This document shows positions 29,487-38,706 of a stretch of DNA of 64,000 nt, piece by piece; the stretch's first letter is position 1, and each line of letters opens with the position of its first letter. Below the pieces are notes generated by a model. It was given only the letters and a program-made list of their open reading frames with translations, ran no database searches and had not been told where the DNA came from. The position numbers and the translations under genes are program-made. Source of the stretch: Ga0077560 sp046330395 (GTDB lineage: Bacteria > Actinomycetota > Thermoleophilia > Miltoncostaeales > Miltoncostaeaceae); assembly GCA_046330395.1 (NCBI GenBank), contig JAXLSS010000019.1, positions 3,958 through 67,957 on the forward strand. The letters are read 5' to 3'.

Positions 29487-30563
29487 GTGATCGCCCACCT
29501 CGACCTCGACGCGTTCTTCGCCGCGGTGGAGATGCACCGCAACCCGCACCTGCGCAACCGGCCGCTGGTGGTGGGCGGCGATCCCGACGGGCGGGGCGTG
29601 GTGGCCACCGCCAACTACGCGGCGCGCACCCACGGCGTCCGTTCGGCCATGAGCTGCGCGGAGGCCCGACGGCGATGCACCGACGTGGTGTTCATCCGGC
29701 CGGACATCGAGGAGTACCGATCCTGGTCAGAACGGGTGTGGGAGGTGGTGGGCGACCAGGTGGACGTGGTGGAGCGACTGGGGCTGGACGAGGGATACCT
29801 GCTGCTCACCGCCCAGGACCCGGCCGCGCAGGCCCGCGCCGTGCAGCTGGCGGTGGCCCGCCGGGTGCGCCTGTCGGCGTCGCTGGGCGTGGCCACCACC
29901 AAGGTGGTGGCCAAGATCGCGTCCGACCGGGACAAGCCCGGCGGCCTCACCATGGTCCCGCCCGGCACCGAGGCCGCGTTCCTGGCGCCGCTTCCGCTGC
30001 GTGCGCTGCCGGGGGCCGGGCCGCGCACGGTGCAGCGCCTGGACGCGCTGGGAATCACCACCATCGGCGAGCTGGCCGCCATGCCGGCCGCGCAGCGGGC
30101 CGCGGCCCTGCCGGGAGTGGTGGGCATGCAGTTGTGGGAGCGCGCCCACGGCATCGACCCGCGGCCCGTGCTGGCCCAGCCCGCCGCGCGCCTGTCCATC
30201 TCCACCGAGGAGACCTTCGCCCGCGACGTCACCGACGTGGACGCGCTGATGGACCGGTGCCGCGAGATGTCCGGGCAGGTGGCCGGCCACCTGCGGGCCC
30301 GGGGCCGGTGCGCCCGCACCGTCACCATCAAGCTGCGGGACACGCGGTTCCGCACGGTCACCCGCGCCCACACGCTGGCGGCGGCCACCGACGACGCCGA
30401 GGTGATCCTGCTGCACGCGGGCCGCTTGGTGCGGCAGGTGCTGGCGGCAGGCCCCGGACCCGTCCGCCTGCTGGGCGTGGGCGTGGCCGGGCTCACCGGC
30501 ACTCACCAGCTGTCGCTGTTCGCCTCCGCCAGCTCGGCCAGCTCGGCCAGCACCGCCTCGTGA
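29487..30563 (+). CDS. dinB: DNA polymerase IV (DinB, Y-family)
   Basis: A 358-residue translesion polymerase. The palm motif is AHLDLDAFFAAVE with metal aspartates; the second acidic pair is in GLDEGYLLL, slightly unlike the usual SxDEAYLD. The thumb HhH is LPGAGPRTVQRLDALGI, followed by the little-finger domain. The end carries a clear beta-clamp motif QLSLF followed by a Ser/Ala tail. GTG 29487 is the start. The last 61 bases overlap the convergent flavin-barrel gene, an unusually long tail-to-tail overlap. No LexA box is obvious. Confidence 0.9.
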   Translation: MIAHLDLDAFFAAVEMHRNPHLRNRPLVVGGDPDGRGVVATANYAARTHGVRSAMSCAEARRRCTDVVFIRPDIEEYRSWSERVWEVVGDQVDVVERLGLDEGYLLLTAQDPAAQARAVQLAVARRVRLSASLGVATTKVVAKIASDRDKPGGLTMVPPGTEAAFLAPLPLRALPGAGPRTVQRLDALGITTIGELAAMPAAQRAAALPGVVGMQLWERAHGIDPRPVLAQPAARLSISTEETFARDVTDVDALMDRCREMSGQVAGHLRARGRCARTVTIKLRDTRFRTVTRAHTLAAATDDAEVILLHAGRLVRQVLAAGPGPVRLLGVGVAGLTGTHQLSLFASASSASSASTAS

Positions 30564-30958
30564 CGCGCGGCGGACCCCGCGTCCGCCCAGCCCCAGCGCA
30601 CCCCGTCCGACACGATGGTGGCCGCGTTGCGCGGGTCCCATGCGCGGTGCACCGTCACCAGCACGGCCACCAGCCCGGTGACCGGCATGGGATCGACCAC
30701 CACGCGTGCGCTCCCCCGCGCGGTCACGGCCACGTCACGCGCCAGCACCAGCAGGGCGCAGTCGGGCCTGCGCCGCAGGCGCGCGAGGGTGGAACGTGTG
30801 GGCGCGAGGCCGCACAGCACCCGCCGGTGGTCCAGCCGGTGCGCGGCGGTGAGGGGCATCAGCGACGGGCCGTCCCCGTCCACGGTGGACAGCACCACCA
30901 CCGTGTCGCGCGGAAACGGCGGGATGCCGGATGTTTCTGCCAACGGCGGCTCGGGCAT
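30503..30958 (-). CDS. PPOX-type flavin split-barrel protein
   Basis: A 151-residue protein with a pyridoxamine-phosphate-oxidase-like split barrel: TVVVLSTVDGDGPSLMPLT, HRRVLCGLAPTRSTLARLRR, RPDCALLVLARD, ARGSARVVVDPM and a C-terminal RWGW element. Family members bind FMN or F420 as small oxidoreductases. Actinobacterial F420 use is possible but not shown. ATG 30958 begins MPEPPLAETSG. The 3' end lies inside the dinB tail on the other strand. Substrate unknown. Confidence 0.65.
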   Translation of the reverse strand: MPEPPLAETSGIPPFPRDTVVVLSTVDGDGPSLMPLTAAHRLDHRRVLCGLAPTRSTLARLRRRPDCALLVLARDVAVTARGSARVVVDPMPVTGLVAVLVTVHRAWDPRNAATIVSDGVRWGWADAGSAARHEAVLAELAELAEANSDSW

Positions 30959-31235
30959 GTGGGCGCACAATGCCAAAGCGCCCGCCCCCCGTCGCGAGGC
31001 GCGGAAACGCCGAGAACGGGTGCGCGGCCCATCGTGCACCCCCCGTTTGCTGCAATCGGCGTTGCCGATCTTTCAAAGACCTGATGGTTCGGGCCTGGAC
31101 ATCACCGTATGCAGGGAACTAGTACTGAAGGCAGAACCAGAGGACTGCCGTTGTGCGGGTGGCCCCCGGGATGTGCTCCGCTGATGGACGCGCTCCGATC
31201 GTCGCCCGTCCTGAACCGAAACCTGGAGCCGAACA
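30959..31235. other. Intergenic region upstream of the fifth VTG-tailed gene
   Basis: 277 bases between divergent genes. The middle (about 31055-31145) is less GC-rich and contains a small hairpin GGCAG/CTGCC around 31130-31150. It should hold the promoters of both neighbours, but I cannot place a definite -10/-35 or a known riboswitch. Confidence 0.4.
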
Positions 31236-32660
31236 ATGTCCGCATCGCACCGATTGCGTTCACTGCTCGTCGCCGTGGTCTTGGCGATGGTCGCGATGCT
31301 CGTGGCCACGACCGGGGCCCTGGGCGCGGGCATCACGCTGGATCGGACCATCAGTCCGCCGCAGGCGGTGGGCCGTGGGACCGGAACGCAGACGTTCACG
31401 TTCAACATCACGTTCACGTCCACCCCGGACCACTACACCTTCCGCGTGCTCGACCCGAACGGCGTGCCGATCGGCAGCCCCGTCACGCAGAACGTGCAGG
31501 GCCAGTCCTCCCCCATCGTGGGCACCCAGAAGTGGAGCCCGCCGTCCAACGCCATCCCCGGCCGGTACACGGCCGAGGTGCAGTTCTTCAACACCAACAG
31601 CAGCGTGTTCGAACTGCAGGCCGCGGCCACGTTCTACGTCGCCGACGAGCTCGGCACCCTGCAGCTGGTGAAGTTCGAGGACATCAACGGCAATGGAGTG
31701 CGCGATCCCGGTGAGCCCGGTGTGGCCAACTGGGGCTTCCGGATCACCAACCCGCAGGGCAACTCCGACAACGTCAGCACCCTCACCGACGGGACCAGCT
31801 CCACGCCCAACGTGCCGGCCGGCACGTGGCGGGTGGACGAGATCCTGCAGGGCGGCTGGGTGGCGGTGAGCCCGCCCGGCGGCACCGTCCAGGTGCCCGC
31901 GAACGGCACCGGCACCTTCACGGTGGGCAACGTGCGTCCCGCACCGCTGTCCGGAACCGTGTGGGTGGACGCCAACCGCAACAAGATCATCGACAAGGGC
32001 GAGGCCAAGCGCGGCGGCGTCACCCTGACGCTCACCGGCACCACGGGGACCGGCCAGACCGTGGCCCCGCAGACCACGGTGACCGCGGCCAACGGGACCT
32101 ACACCTTCCCCGACCTGCTGCCGGGCACGTACGCGGTGGCGGTGACGGTGCCGGGCGGGTTCTCGGCCACCACCCCCGTCAACCGCACCAACCTGCCCAT
32201 CCGCTCCAACCAGGGCAACCCGAACAACGACTTCGGGATCGCCCAGGGCTCGGGGACGGTCACCCAGACCCCGGACATCAGCATCGACAAGCGGGGTCCG
32301 GCCACGGCGTCGCCCGGGCAGGTCTTCACCTACACCATCGTGGTGAAGAACCTCAGCAGCTTCGCCGCCACCAACGTGCAGGTGACCGACCTGGTTCCGG
32401 CCAACCTCACCCTGGTCGCCATCCCCAACGGCGCGGTCATCCGCAACGGCGTGGTGACCTGGTCGCTGGGCACCATGAAGGCGGGCGCCTCGCGCACGCT
32501 GACCATGCGGGTGCGGGTCAACCCCAACACCACGGCCACCAAGCTGGTGAACACGGCCACCGTCACGGCCACGGGCCTCGGCCCCAAGCGTGACAGCGTG
32601 ACCACGCGCATCAAGCGCACCACCCCGGTGGTGCGGCGCAGCGGCGGCGTGACCGGCTGA
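31236..32660 (+). CDS. Secreted SdrD-like/DUF11 protein with C-terminal GGVTG
   Basis: A 474-residue exported surface-type protein. The signal peptide (MSASHRLRSLLVAVV...GALGAG) is followed by a sandwich domain, two SdrD B-like repeats with Ca-binding Dx(D/N)x(N/D)G loops (EDINGNGVRDPGEPGV and VDANRNKIIDKGEAKRGG), and a DUF11 domain (YTIVVKNLSSFAATNVQVTD). It ends RRSGGVTG with no anchor. The tail links it to the tandem paralogues at 16673-22864 although the N-terminal domains differ. Its stop overlaps the start of the L,D-transpeptidase gene (TGATG at 32658-32662). Confidence 0.8.
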   Translation: MSASHRLRSLLVAVVLAMVAMLVATTGALGAGITLDRTISPPQAVGRGTGTQTFTFNITFTSTPDHYTFRVLDPNGVPIGSPVTQNVQGQSSPIVGTQKWSPPSNAIPGRYTAEVQFFNTNSSVFELQAAATFYVADELGTLQLVKFEDINGNGVRDPGEPGVANWGFRITNPQGNSDNVSTLTDGTSSTPNVPAGTWRVDEILQGGWVAVSPPGGTVQVPANGTGTFTVGNVRPAPLSGTVWVDANRNKIIDKGEAKRGGVTLTLTGTTGTGQTVAPQTTVTAANGTYTFPDLLPGTYAVAVTVPGGFSATTPVNRTNLPIRSNQGNPNNDFGIAQGSGTVTQTPDISIDKRGPATASPGQVFTYTIVVKNLSSFAATNVQVTDLVPANLTLVAIPNGAVIRNGVVTWSLGTMKAGASRTLTMRVRVNPNTTATKLVNTATVTATGLGPKRDSVTTRIKRTTPVVRRSGGVTG

Positions 32661-33514
32661 TGCCGGCGCGCACAACGGTACGGATGCCGGGGCGGGCCCA
32701 CGTGGCCCGCCCCGCCGCGGTGGCCCTCGGCCTCGCGGCGCTGCTGAGCACGGGGGTCGCCGCCGGCGCCCCCGTCACGCCCGCCGCCCCGGCGGCGGCG
32801 AAGCCCATCGGCACGGGCCCCACCGACACCCGGGCGTGGACGGCCCGGGTGGAACTGCCCACCGTGGGCCGCGCGAAGCCCAGCAGCCGCGCGAAGGTGG
32901 TCGCACGGGTGTCGCAGTACGCACCCTATGACGGGGATCCCCAGGTGCTCCTGGTGCTGGAGACGGCCAGGGGCCCGGGCGGTCCGTGGTACCGGCTGCT
33001 GCTGCCGAACCGGCCGAACGGCCGGTCCGCGTGGGTGAGCGGCTCGGTGCTGCGCGTCACGGCCACGGCCTACCGGGTGCGGGTCACCATCTCCACCCGC
33101 CAGGTGGAGCTGCTGCGCGCCGGCAGGGTGATCAGCACCTACAGGGCCGCCGTCGGCACCAACCAGAACCCCACCCCCACCGGCCTGTTCGCGGTGAGCG
33201 AGGTGGTGCCGCAGGACAAGCCCGGCGGGTTCTACGGACCGTTCATCGTGACGCTGGCGGCGCACTCGGACCACCTGTCCGAGTTCGACGGCGGCAACGG
33301 TCAGGTGGCGCTGCACGGCACCAGCCTGCCGGGCCTGCTGGGCCAGGCCGTCAGCCACGGCTGCGTGCGGATGGGCAACGCCGACATCACCACGGTGGTG
33401 TCGAAGATCCGCCCCGGCGTGCCGGTGGAGATCCGGGCGACCCCGGATTCCGCGCCGGCGGGTGGGAGCACCACCACCACCACGACGGGCAGCACCACCA
33501 CGCCGGCCGCGTAG
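32660..33514 (+). CDS. L,D-transpeptidase (YkuD domain), exported
   Basis: A 284-residue wall enzyme. An N-terminal hydrophobic signal segment is followed by an SH3-like region (VGRAKPSSRAKVVARV), then the YkuD catalytic domain with LHGTSLPG and SHGCVRMGNADI (nucleophile Cys near residue 235). A Ser/Thr/Gly-rich tail closes it. Such enzymes make 3-3 peptidoglycan cross-links or attach proteins to peptidoglycan. The ATG overlaps the previous gene's TGA by one base, so translation is coupled to the VTG-tailed surface protein. Confidence 0.9.
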   Translation: MPARTTVRMPGRAHVARPAAVALGLAALLSTGVAAGAPVTPAAPAAAKPIGTGPTDTRAWTARVELPTVGRAKPSSRAKVVARVSQYAPYDGDPQVLLVLETARGPGGPWYRLLLPNRPNGRSAWVSGSVLRVTATAYRVRVTISTRQVELLRAGRVISTYRAAVGTNQNPTPTGLFAVSEVVPQDKPGGFYGPFIVTLAAHSDHLSEFDGGNGQVALHGTSLPGLLGQAVSHGCVRMGNADITTVVSKIRPGVPVEIRATPDSAPAGGSTTTTTTGSTTTPAA

Positions 33515-33528
33515 CGGTCGCGGGAGCC

Positions 33529-33557
33529 CCGGAGCCCTCCCTCGGGATGGGCTCCGG
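33529..33557. terminator. Bidirectional hairpin between the L,D-transpeptidase and lrp genes
   Basis: CCGGAGCCC (33529-33537), an 11-base loop, GGGCTCCGG (33549-33557): a perfect 9-bp stem in the 48-bp gap between convergent stops. Confidence 0.7.
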
Positions 33558-33562
33558 CGTTC

Positions 33563-34003
33563 CTAGCGCGACACCGCCGGGCTGAGCGCGCGCATCACGA
33601 TGCGCGTCTCGGTGGCGGCGACGCCCCCGGAGGTGCGCAGCCGGCGCACCGTCTCGTCCAGGTCGTCCGTGTCACGGCAGGCGAGTTCCACCACGAAGTC
33701 GAACCGGCCGGTCACGAACACGATCTTGCGTGTCGCGGGCAGGCTCAGGGCCAGGCGCTCGAAGTGGACGGCGTCGGTGGTGGGAAGGAGCCGCACATCG
33801 ATGTAGGCACCCAGCCCGCGACCCAGCACCTGGGGGTCCACCTCGGCCGTGTACCCGCGGATCACGCCGCGCCGCTCCAGTCGTCGCACGCGTTCGGCCG
33901 TGGCGTGTGGGCTCAGCCCCACCTCCAGGGCGATCTCGGCGAAGCTCGCCCGTCCGTTCCGGAGCAGGCACCCGAGGATTCTGTCGTCGATGTGCGCTGG
34001 CAC
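33563..34003 (-). CDS. Lrp/AsnC family regulator, probable AldR-type controller of ald
   Basis: A 146-residue protein. The N-terminal helix-turn-helix (DDRILGCLLRNGRASFAEIALEVGLSP, then VRRLERRGVIRGYTAEV) and the C-terminal RAM ligand domain (VFVTGRFDFVVELACRD) are in the usual order. The GTG start at 34003 faces alanine dehydrogenase across 66 bases. The divergent pair strongly suggests that it controls ald in response to alanine or another amino acid, as AldR does in mycobacteria. Confidence 0.87.
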   Translation of the reverse strand: MPAHIDDRILGCLLRNGRASFAEIALEVGLSPHATAERVRRLERRGVIRGYTAEVDPQVLGRGLGAYIDVRLLPTTDAVHFERLALSLPATRKIVFVTGRFDFVVELACRDTDDLDETVRRLRTSGGVAATETRIVMRALSPAVSR

Positions 34004-34028
34004 AGTGGAAACCTCACGATTGACGGGC

Positions 34029-34038
34029 GCAATATTGC
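34029..34038. promoter_or_regulatory. Palindrome in the lrp-ald divergent promoter
   Basis: GCAATATTGC is a perfect 10-bp palindrome, AT-rich in a very GC-rich setting, 31 bases before the ald ATG and 25 bases before the lrp GTG. AldR/Lrp proteins bind AT-rich dyads of this kind, so it is a good operator candidate. Binding is inferred. Confidence 0.6.
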
Positions 34039-34069
34039 AGGACCTGTCGCTTCGTGCGACTTCTTGGCC

Positions 34070-35230
34070 ATGACGACCGTCGGCGTGGTCACCGAAATCA
34101 AGCCCGATGAGCACCGGGTGGGGCTCACCCCGGCGGGCGCGCGCGAGCTGGTGGCCCGGGGCCACCGCGTCCTGGTGCAGCGCGGCGCCGGGATGGGGTC
34201 GGCCATCGCGGACGCCGAGTACACGGCGCAGGGTGCCGAGATCTTCCCCGACGCGGGCGGCGTGTTCGCGGCGGCGGAGCTGGTGGTGAAGGTCAAGGAG
34301 CCCCAGCCGGCGGAGATCGCGAGCCTGCGGCCCGGCCAGGTGCTGTTCACCTACCTGCACCTGGCGCCCGATCCCGACCAGACCCGCGGGCTGATCCGCA
34401 GCGGCGCCACCTGCATCGCCTACGAGACGGTGACCGACCGCCACGGCCGGCTGCCGCTGCTGGCACCCATGAGCGAGGTGGCGGGGCAGATCGCCGTGCA
34501 GGCGGGCGCGTTCATGCTGATGCGCCCGATGGGCGGTCGCGGCGCGCTGCTGGGCCGGGTGCCCGGCGTGGCCGCCGGGCGGGTCATGGTGATCGGCGGA
34601 GGGGTGGCGGGCCAGAACGCCGCGGAGGTCGCCCGCGGGCTGGGTGCATCGGTGGTGGTGCTTGATCGCAGCATCGAGCGCCTGCGCGAGCTGGACGCCC
34701 TGTGGGATGGCCGCATCGAGACCATCCACTCCTCCGCGCTCACCATCGAGAACCTGCTCCCCCAGATGGACCTCGTGATCGGGGCCGTCCTGGTGGCCGG
34801 TGCCCGTGCCCCGTGGGTGATCCGCCGCCCGCAGCTGGCCACCATGCGGCGGGGCGGGGTGCTGGTGGACATCTCCATCGACCAGGGCGGCTGCTTCGAG
34901 ACGTCGCGTGCCACGACGCATTCCGCGCCCACCTACGAGGTCGACGGGGTGCTGCACTACTGCGTGGCGAACATGCCGGGCGCGGTCCCCGCCACCTCCA
35001 CATATGCGCACACCAACGCGACGCTCCCGTACCTGCTCAGGCTGTGTGACGAGGGCGTGACGGCGGCGCTGCGGTCGGACCCCGGGTTGATGCGGGGCCT
35101 CGCGGTGGTGGGCGGGCACCTCGTCTCCGAGCCCGTGGCGACGAGCCAGGGGCTGGCGTGGATGCCGCCGGAGGCGGCGCTGGCCGCGGTGGACGGCGGG
35201 CTCGCGCCGGGAGCCCCGGCCGCCGCCTGA
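34070..35230 (+). CDS. ald: Alanine dehydrogenase
   Basis: A 386-residue NAD-dependent enzyme interconverting L-alanine and pyruvate plus ammonia. Family blocks: TEIKPDEHRVGLTPAGARELV at the N-terminus with the substrate-binding residues, VKVKEPQ, the Rossmann motif VIGGGVAGQNAAEVA, LVIGAVLVAGARAP, and near the end DISIDQGGCFETSR and PGAVPATSTYAHTNATLPY. Slightly longer than usual (about 370) because of an Ala/Gly/Pro-rich tail. It probably supports use of alanine as nitrogen source or redox balance, controlled by the divergent Lrp-type gene. Confidence 0.94.
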   Translation: MTTVGVVTEIKPDEHRVGLTPAGARELVARGHRVLVQRGAGMGSAIADAEYTAQGAEIFPDAGGVFAAAELVVKVKEPQPAEIASLRPGQVLFTYLHLAPDPDQTRGLIRSGATCIAYETVTDRHGRLPLLAPMSEVAGQIAVQAGAFMLMRPMGGRGALLGRVPGVAAGRVMVIGGGVAGQNAAEVARGLGASVVVLDRSIERLRELDALWDGRIETIHSSALTIENLLPQMDLVIGAVLVAGARAPWVIRRPQLATMRRGGVLVDISIDQGGCFETSRATTHSAPTYEVDGVLHYCVANMPGAVPATSTYAHTNATLPYLLRLCDEGVTAALRSDPGLMRGLAVVGGHLVSEPVATSQGLAWMPPEAALAAVDGGLAPGAPAAA

Positions 35231-35234
35231 GGAT

Positions 35235-35270
35235 CCGGGGCCTTGCGGGACGGCGCGGCGAAGGCCCCGG
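35235..35270. terminator. Bidirectional hairpin between ald and ppk1
   Basis: CCGGGGCCTT (35235-35244) pairs with AAGGCCCCGG (35261-35270), a perfect 10-bp stem with a 16-base loop. It lies in the 49-bp gap between convergent stops. Confidence 0.7.
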
Positions 35271-35279
35271 GGCCCGCCG

Positions 35280-37363
35280 CTACACTCGCTTGCCGCCCTC
35301 GGCCAGACGCGCCAGCGCCATGAGCTCGTCCTGGCTGTTGCAGCGGTCCTCGCCCTCGGCCGGCGCCAGGCGCGTCCAGGATCCGTCGGGGCCCAGGCGC
35401 CAGGCCAGGGCGTTGTCGGCCAGCATCAGGCCGAGGGCCGTCAGCAGCTCCCGCCTGCACGCGGGGTCGTCCACCGGGGCGACCACCTCCACGCGGTGGT
35501 CCAGGTTGCGCACCATCATGTCCGCCGAGCCGATCCACACCCGGGCCTCGTCACCGGAGTGGAAGGCGAAGATGCGGGCGTGCTCCAGGAAGCGCCCCAC
35601 GATGCTCACCACGCGGATGTTCTCGCTCACCTCCGGCAGGCCGGGGCGGAGGGCGCAGATGCCGCGAACCACCAGGTCCACGGGCACTCCGGCGGCCGAG
35701 GCCCGGTAGAGCGCCTGGATCACCGCGCCGTCCACCAGGGCGTTCATCTTCATCACGACGCGCCCGGGGATGCCCTCCCGGTGGGCGGCCACCACGCGCT
35801 CCACCTCGGCCACGAGGCCGTCGCGCAGGTGCATCGGGGCCACCAGGATGCGCTCGTACCTGGGGGGACGCGCGAAGCCGGTGAGGTGGTTGAACAGGTT
35901 CGCCACGTCCTCGGTGATGAACTCATCGCACGTGAACAGGCCCACGTCGGTGTACAGCCCCGCGGTGCTGGGGTTGTAGTTGCCGGTGCCGATGTGGACG
36001 TAGCGCCGCACGCGATCGCCCTCACGACGCACCACGAAGCACAGCTTGCCGTGCGTCTTGAGCCCCGGGATGCCGAACACCACGTGCACGCCGGCCCGCT
36101 CCAGGGCGCGCGCCCAGCGGATGTTGCGCTCCTCGTCGAACCGGGCCTTCACCTCCACCAGGCACACCGTCTGGATGCCGCGCTCCGCGGCGCGGATCAG
36201 CGCCGGCACGATGGGCGAGTCACCGCTGGTGCGGTACACGGTCTGCTTGATGGCCAGCACGTTGGGGTCGTCCACGGCCTGCACCACGAACCGCTCCACC
36301 GAGGCGGTGAAGTCGTCGTAGGGATGGTGCACCAGCAGGTCGCCCGACCGGATCGCCGCGAACATGTCCAGGGGTTCGTCACCCTCGTCCACCCGCAGCC
36401 GCCAGGGCACCGCGGGGCGCCATTCGGGGTCACGCAGCTCGGGCCGGTCCAGCGTGGCCACGCTCCACAGGCACGTGTGGTCCATCAGCCCGTCCACGAA
36501 GAAGACCTCGCGCGGCTCCACCCCCAGCGCCGTGGTGAGCTGTTCCAGCACCTCGGCCGGGGCGCCGTGCTGCACCTCCAGCCGCACCACGTGGCCGAAC
36601 CGGCGCTGGCGCAGCTGGTCCTCCACCGCGCCCAGCAGGTCGTCGGCGTCCTCGGAGATGTCGAAGTCGGCGTCGCGGGTGACGCGGAACAGCACCATCT
36701 GGGCGATCTGCATGCCGGGGAACAGACGCGGCGCGTGCGCCTGGATGAGCTGTTCCAGCGGCACCAGCCGGTCGCCGGCCGGGAACAGCCGTGACAGCCC
36801 CGGGGGCACCTTCACCCGCGCGAACCGCTGCTCGCCGGTGTCGGGGTCGCGCACCAGGAGGCCCAGGTTGAGCGACAGCCCGGAGATGTACGGGAACGGC
36901 AGCCCGGGCCCCACGGCCAGGGGCGTGAGGGCGGGGAACACCTGGCGCTCGAAGCCCAGCTCGGCGGCGGCGCGCTGATCCCCATCGAGGTCCTCGAGGT
37001 CGCTCACCACCACGCAGCGGCCTCGCGCATGGCCGGGCGGATGTCGCCCTCCCAGATGTCGCGCTGCCGTGCCACCAGCCCGCGCACCCGTTCGGCGATG
37101 CCGTCCAGCACCGCCTGCCGCGGCATGAGGTCGGGGGTGGACGGCCGCCGGCCCGCGGCCGCGGCCTCCTGGATGGCGGCCACGCGCACCATGAAGAACT
37201 CGTCGAGGTTGCTGGAGAAGATGGCCAGGAACTTGCAGCGCTCCAGCAGGGGCTGCTGGGGGTCGGCGGCCAGGGCCAGCACCCGCGAGTTGAAGTCCAG
37301 CCAGCTGAGCTCGCGGTTGGTGTACAGCTCGGGGCGGGTGAGCGACGGTTCGGTGGTGGTCAT
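35280..37363 (-). pseudogene. ppk1: Polyphosphate kinase PPK1, split by a single-base frameshift
   Basis: The N-terminal 119 residues (NRELSWLDFNSRVL, SSNLDEFFMVRVAAI) read from ATG 37363 to a stop at 37004. The rest of PPK1 continues in another frame from about 37015 to 35280: ALTPLAVGPGLPFPYISG, the kinase block GIPGLKTHGKLCF with the phospho-His, HIGTGNYNP, and a normal C-terminus. Adding one base within GGCCGCTGCG (about 37013-37022) would restore a protein of about 694 residues, the normal length. No other damage is visible, so this may be a sequencing error, a recent mutation or recoding. The ATG overlaps the subtilase stop (ATGA). Confidence 0.85.
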
Positions 37364-38661
37364 GGGCGGGTCCGTGGGCGGGAGGCGGGCGTGGCCGGGG
37401 CGGGCAGGGTGCCGGCCGCGGTGCGGCGCAGCCGCAGCGTGTAGGCCCCGGAGCCTCGCACCCCGGTGACGTCGATGTCATAGACCCCGGCACTCACCGC
37501 GGTGAACGACAGGGTCTCATCGGCACCCGGGCCGATGGACGTCCCGGCCAGCCACGTGCGCGCGAACCGGGCCCCGGGGCGGTACCCGGGCGTGCCGGGG
37601 CGCCACAGCCGCAGGTCCATGTCGGTGCCCGAGGGCCCGGTGAGGGTGGCGGTGAGCGACTCACCCTGGGTGAGGGTGACCCGGTACATGTCGCGGGGGT
37701 CGTCCCACGACCCCACGGTGCCGCGCAGGGTGGCCTCGGCCGCACCGGAGTTCCACAGGCCCGGCCGGCGGCGGGCGGCCTGGCGAGGATCGTCGTTGGG
37801 CTCGGGGCTGTCGGCCGGTGGCGTGGGCAGCGTCAGCGCGTGGGCCAGGTCCACCATGCCGGCGCCCGTACCGGGGTCGGGGCCCACCGGGCCCACGTCG
37901 CGCGCCGAGGCCACCAGGATGGCCCGCACCTGCGATGCCTTCAGCGACGGCCGGGCGGCCCACACCCGCGCCGCCACGCCGCTCACCACGGCGGCCGCCA
38001 TGGACGACCCCGACAGGGTCCCGTAGCCGCCGGGCAGCGTGGACAGCAGGTTGGCCCCGGGTGCCGCCAGGGCGATCTGCGATCCGCCGGTGGAGGTGGG
38101 CAGCGGCTGGCCCGAGTCGTCCACCGCGGCCACGCTCAGCACGTGGCGGTACGCGCCCGGGAACTCCCGCACGGTGCGCCCGCTGTTCCCGCCGGCCACC
38201 ACCACCAGCGCCCCGCGCGCCACCGCGTCGGCGATGGCCTCCTGCTCGGGGGCCGAGTACCCGCCGCCGCCGAAGGACACGTTGATGACGCGCGCCCCGC
38301 GGGCGGCCGCGTAGCGGATGCCGCGCACCAGGGCGGACGTGGTGGCGCTGCCCGACGAGTCGGCCACCTTCACGATCAGCAGGCGGGCCGAGGAGACCCC
38401 GTGCACCGACGAGCCCACCGCCTGCCCGGCGATGATGCCGGCCACGTGGGTGCCGTGCCCGTCGTGATCCTCGAACGGGTTGGGGCTGCCCTCCGCGAAC
38501 GACCGCGAGCCGGCCACGTCCACGCGCTGGCGCAGGGACGGATGCGTGCCGTCGATGCCCGTGTCCACCACCGCCACCTCCGGCGGGGTCTGCCCGGCCG
38601 GGGCGCGTGACCAGCGGATGTCGGTGAGGTACGGCTGCTGTCCGCCGCGGGTGACCGTCAC
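37360..38661 (-). CDS. Subtilisin-like serine protease (S8)
   Basis: A protease of about 433 residues. The catalytic Asp is in VAVVDTGIDGTH, His in DGHGTHVAGIIAG, oxyanion Asn in VVAGGNSG and Ser in LSGSSMAAAVVSG. After the catalytic domain comes a pre-peptidase C-terminal-like sandwich (residues about 300-425). GTG 38661 gives no complete signal peptide. In frame upstream there is a short hydrophobic run (LVGVALPVPLPG) that could start at CTG 38700, and then the TAG stop of the upstream membrane protein. The gene's stop overlaps the ppk1 start. Confidence 0.82.
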   Translation of the reverse strand: MTVTRGGQQPYLTDIRWSRAPAGQTPPEVAVVDTGIDGTHPSLRQRVDVAGSRSFAEGSPNPFEDHDGHGTHVAGIIAGQAVGSSVHGVSSARLLIVKVADSSGSATTSALVRGIRYAAARGARVINVSFGGGGYSAPEQEAIADAVARGALVVVAGGNSGRTVREFPGAYRHVLSVAAVDDSGQPLPTSTGGSQIALAAPGANLLSTLPGGYGTLSGSSMAAAVVSGVAARVWAARPSLKASQVRAILVASARDVGPVGPDPGTGAGMVDLAHALTLPTPPADSPEPNDDPRQAARRRPGLWNSGAAEATLRGTVGSWDDPRDMYRVTLTQGESLTATLTGPSGTDMDLRLWRPGTPGYRPGARFARTWLAGTSIGPGADETLSFTAVSAGVYDIDVTGVRGSGAYTLRLRRTAAGTLPAPATPASRPRTRP

Positions 38662-38706
38662 CGGGGGGCCGGGGAGCGGGACGGGGAGCGCGACGCCGAC
38701 CAGCGT

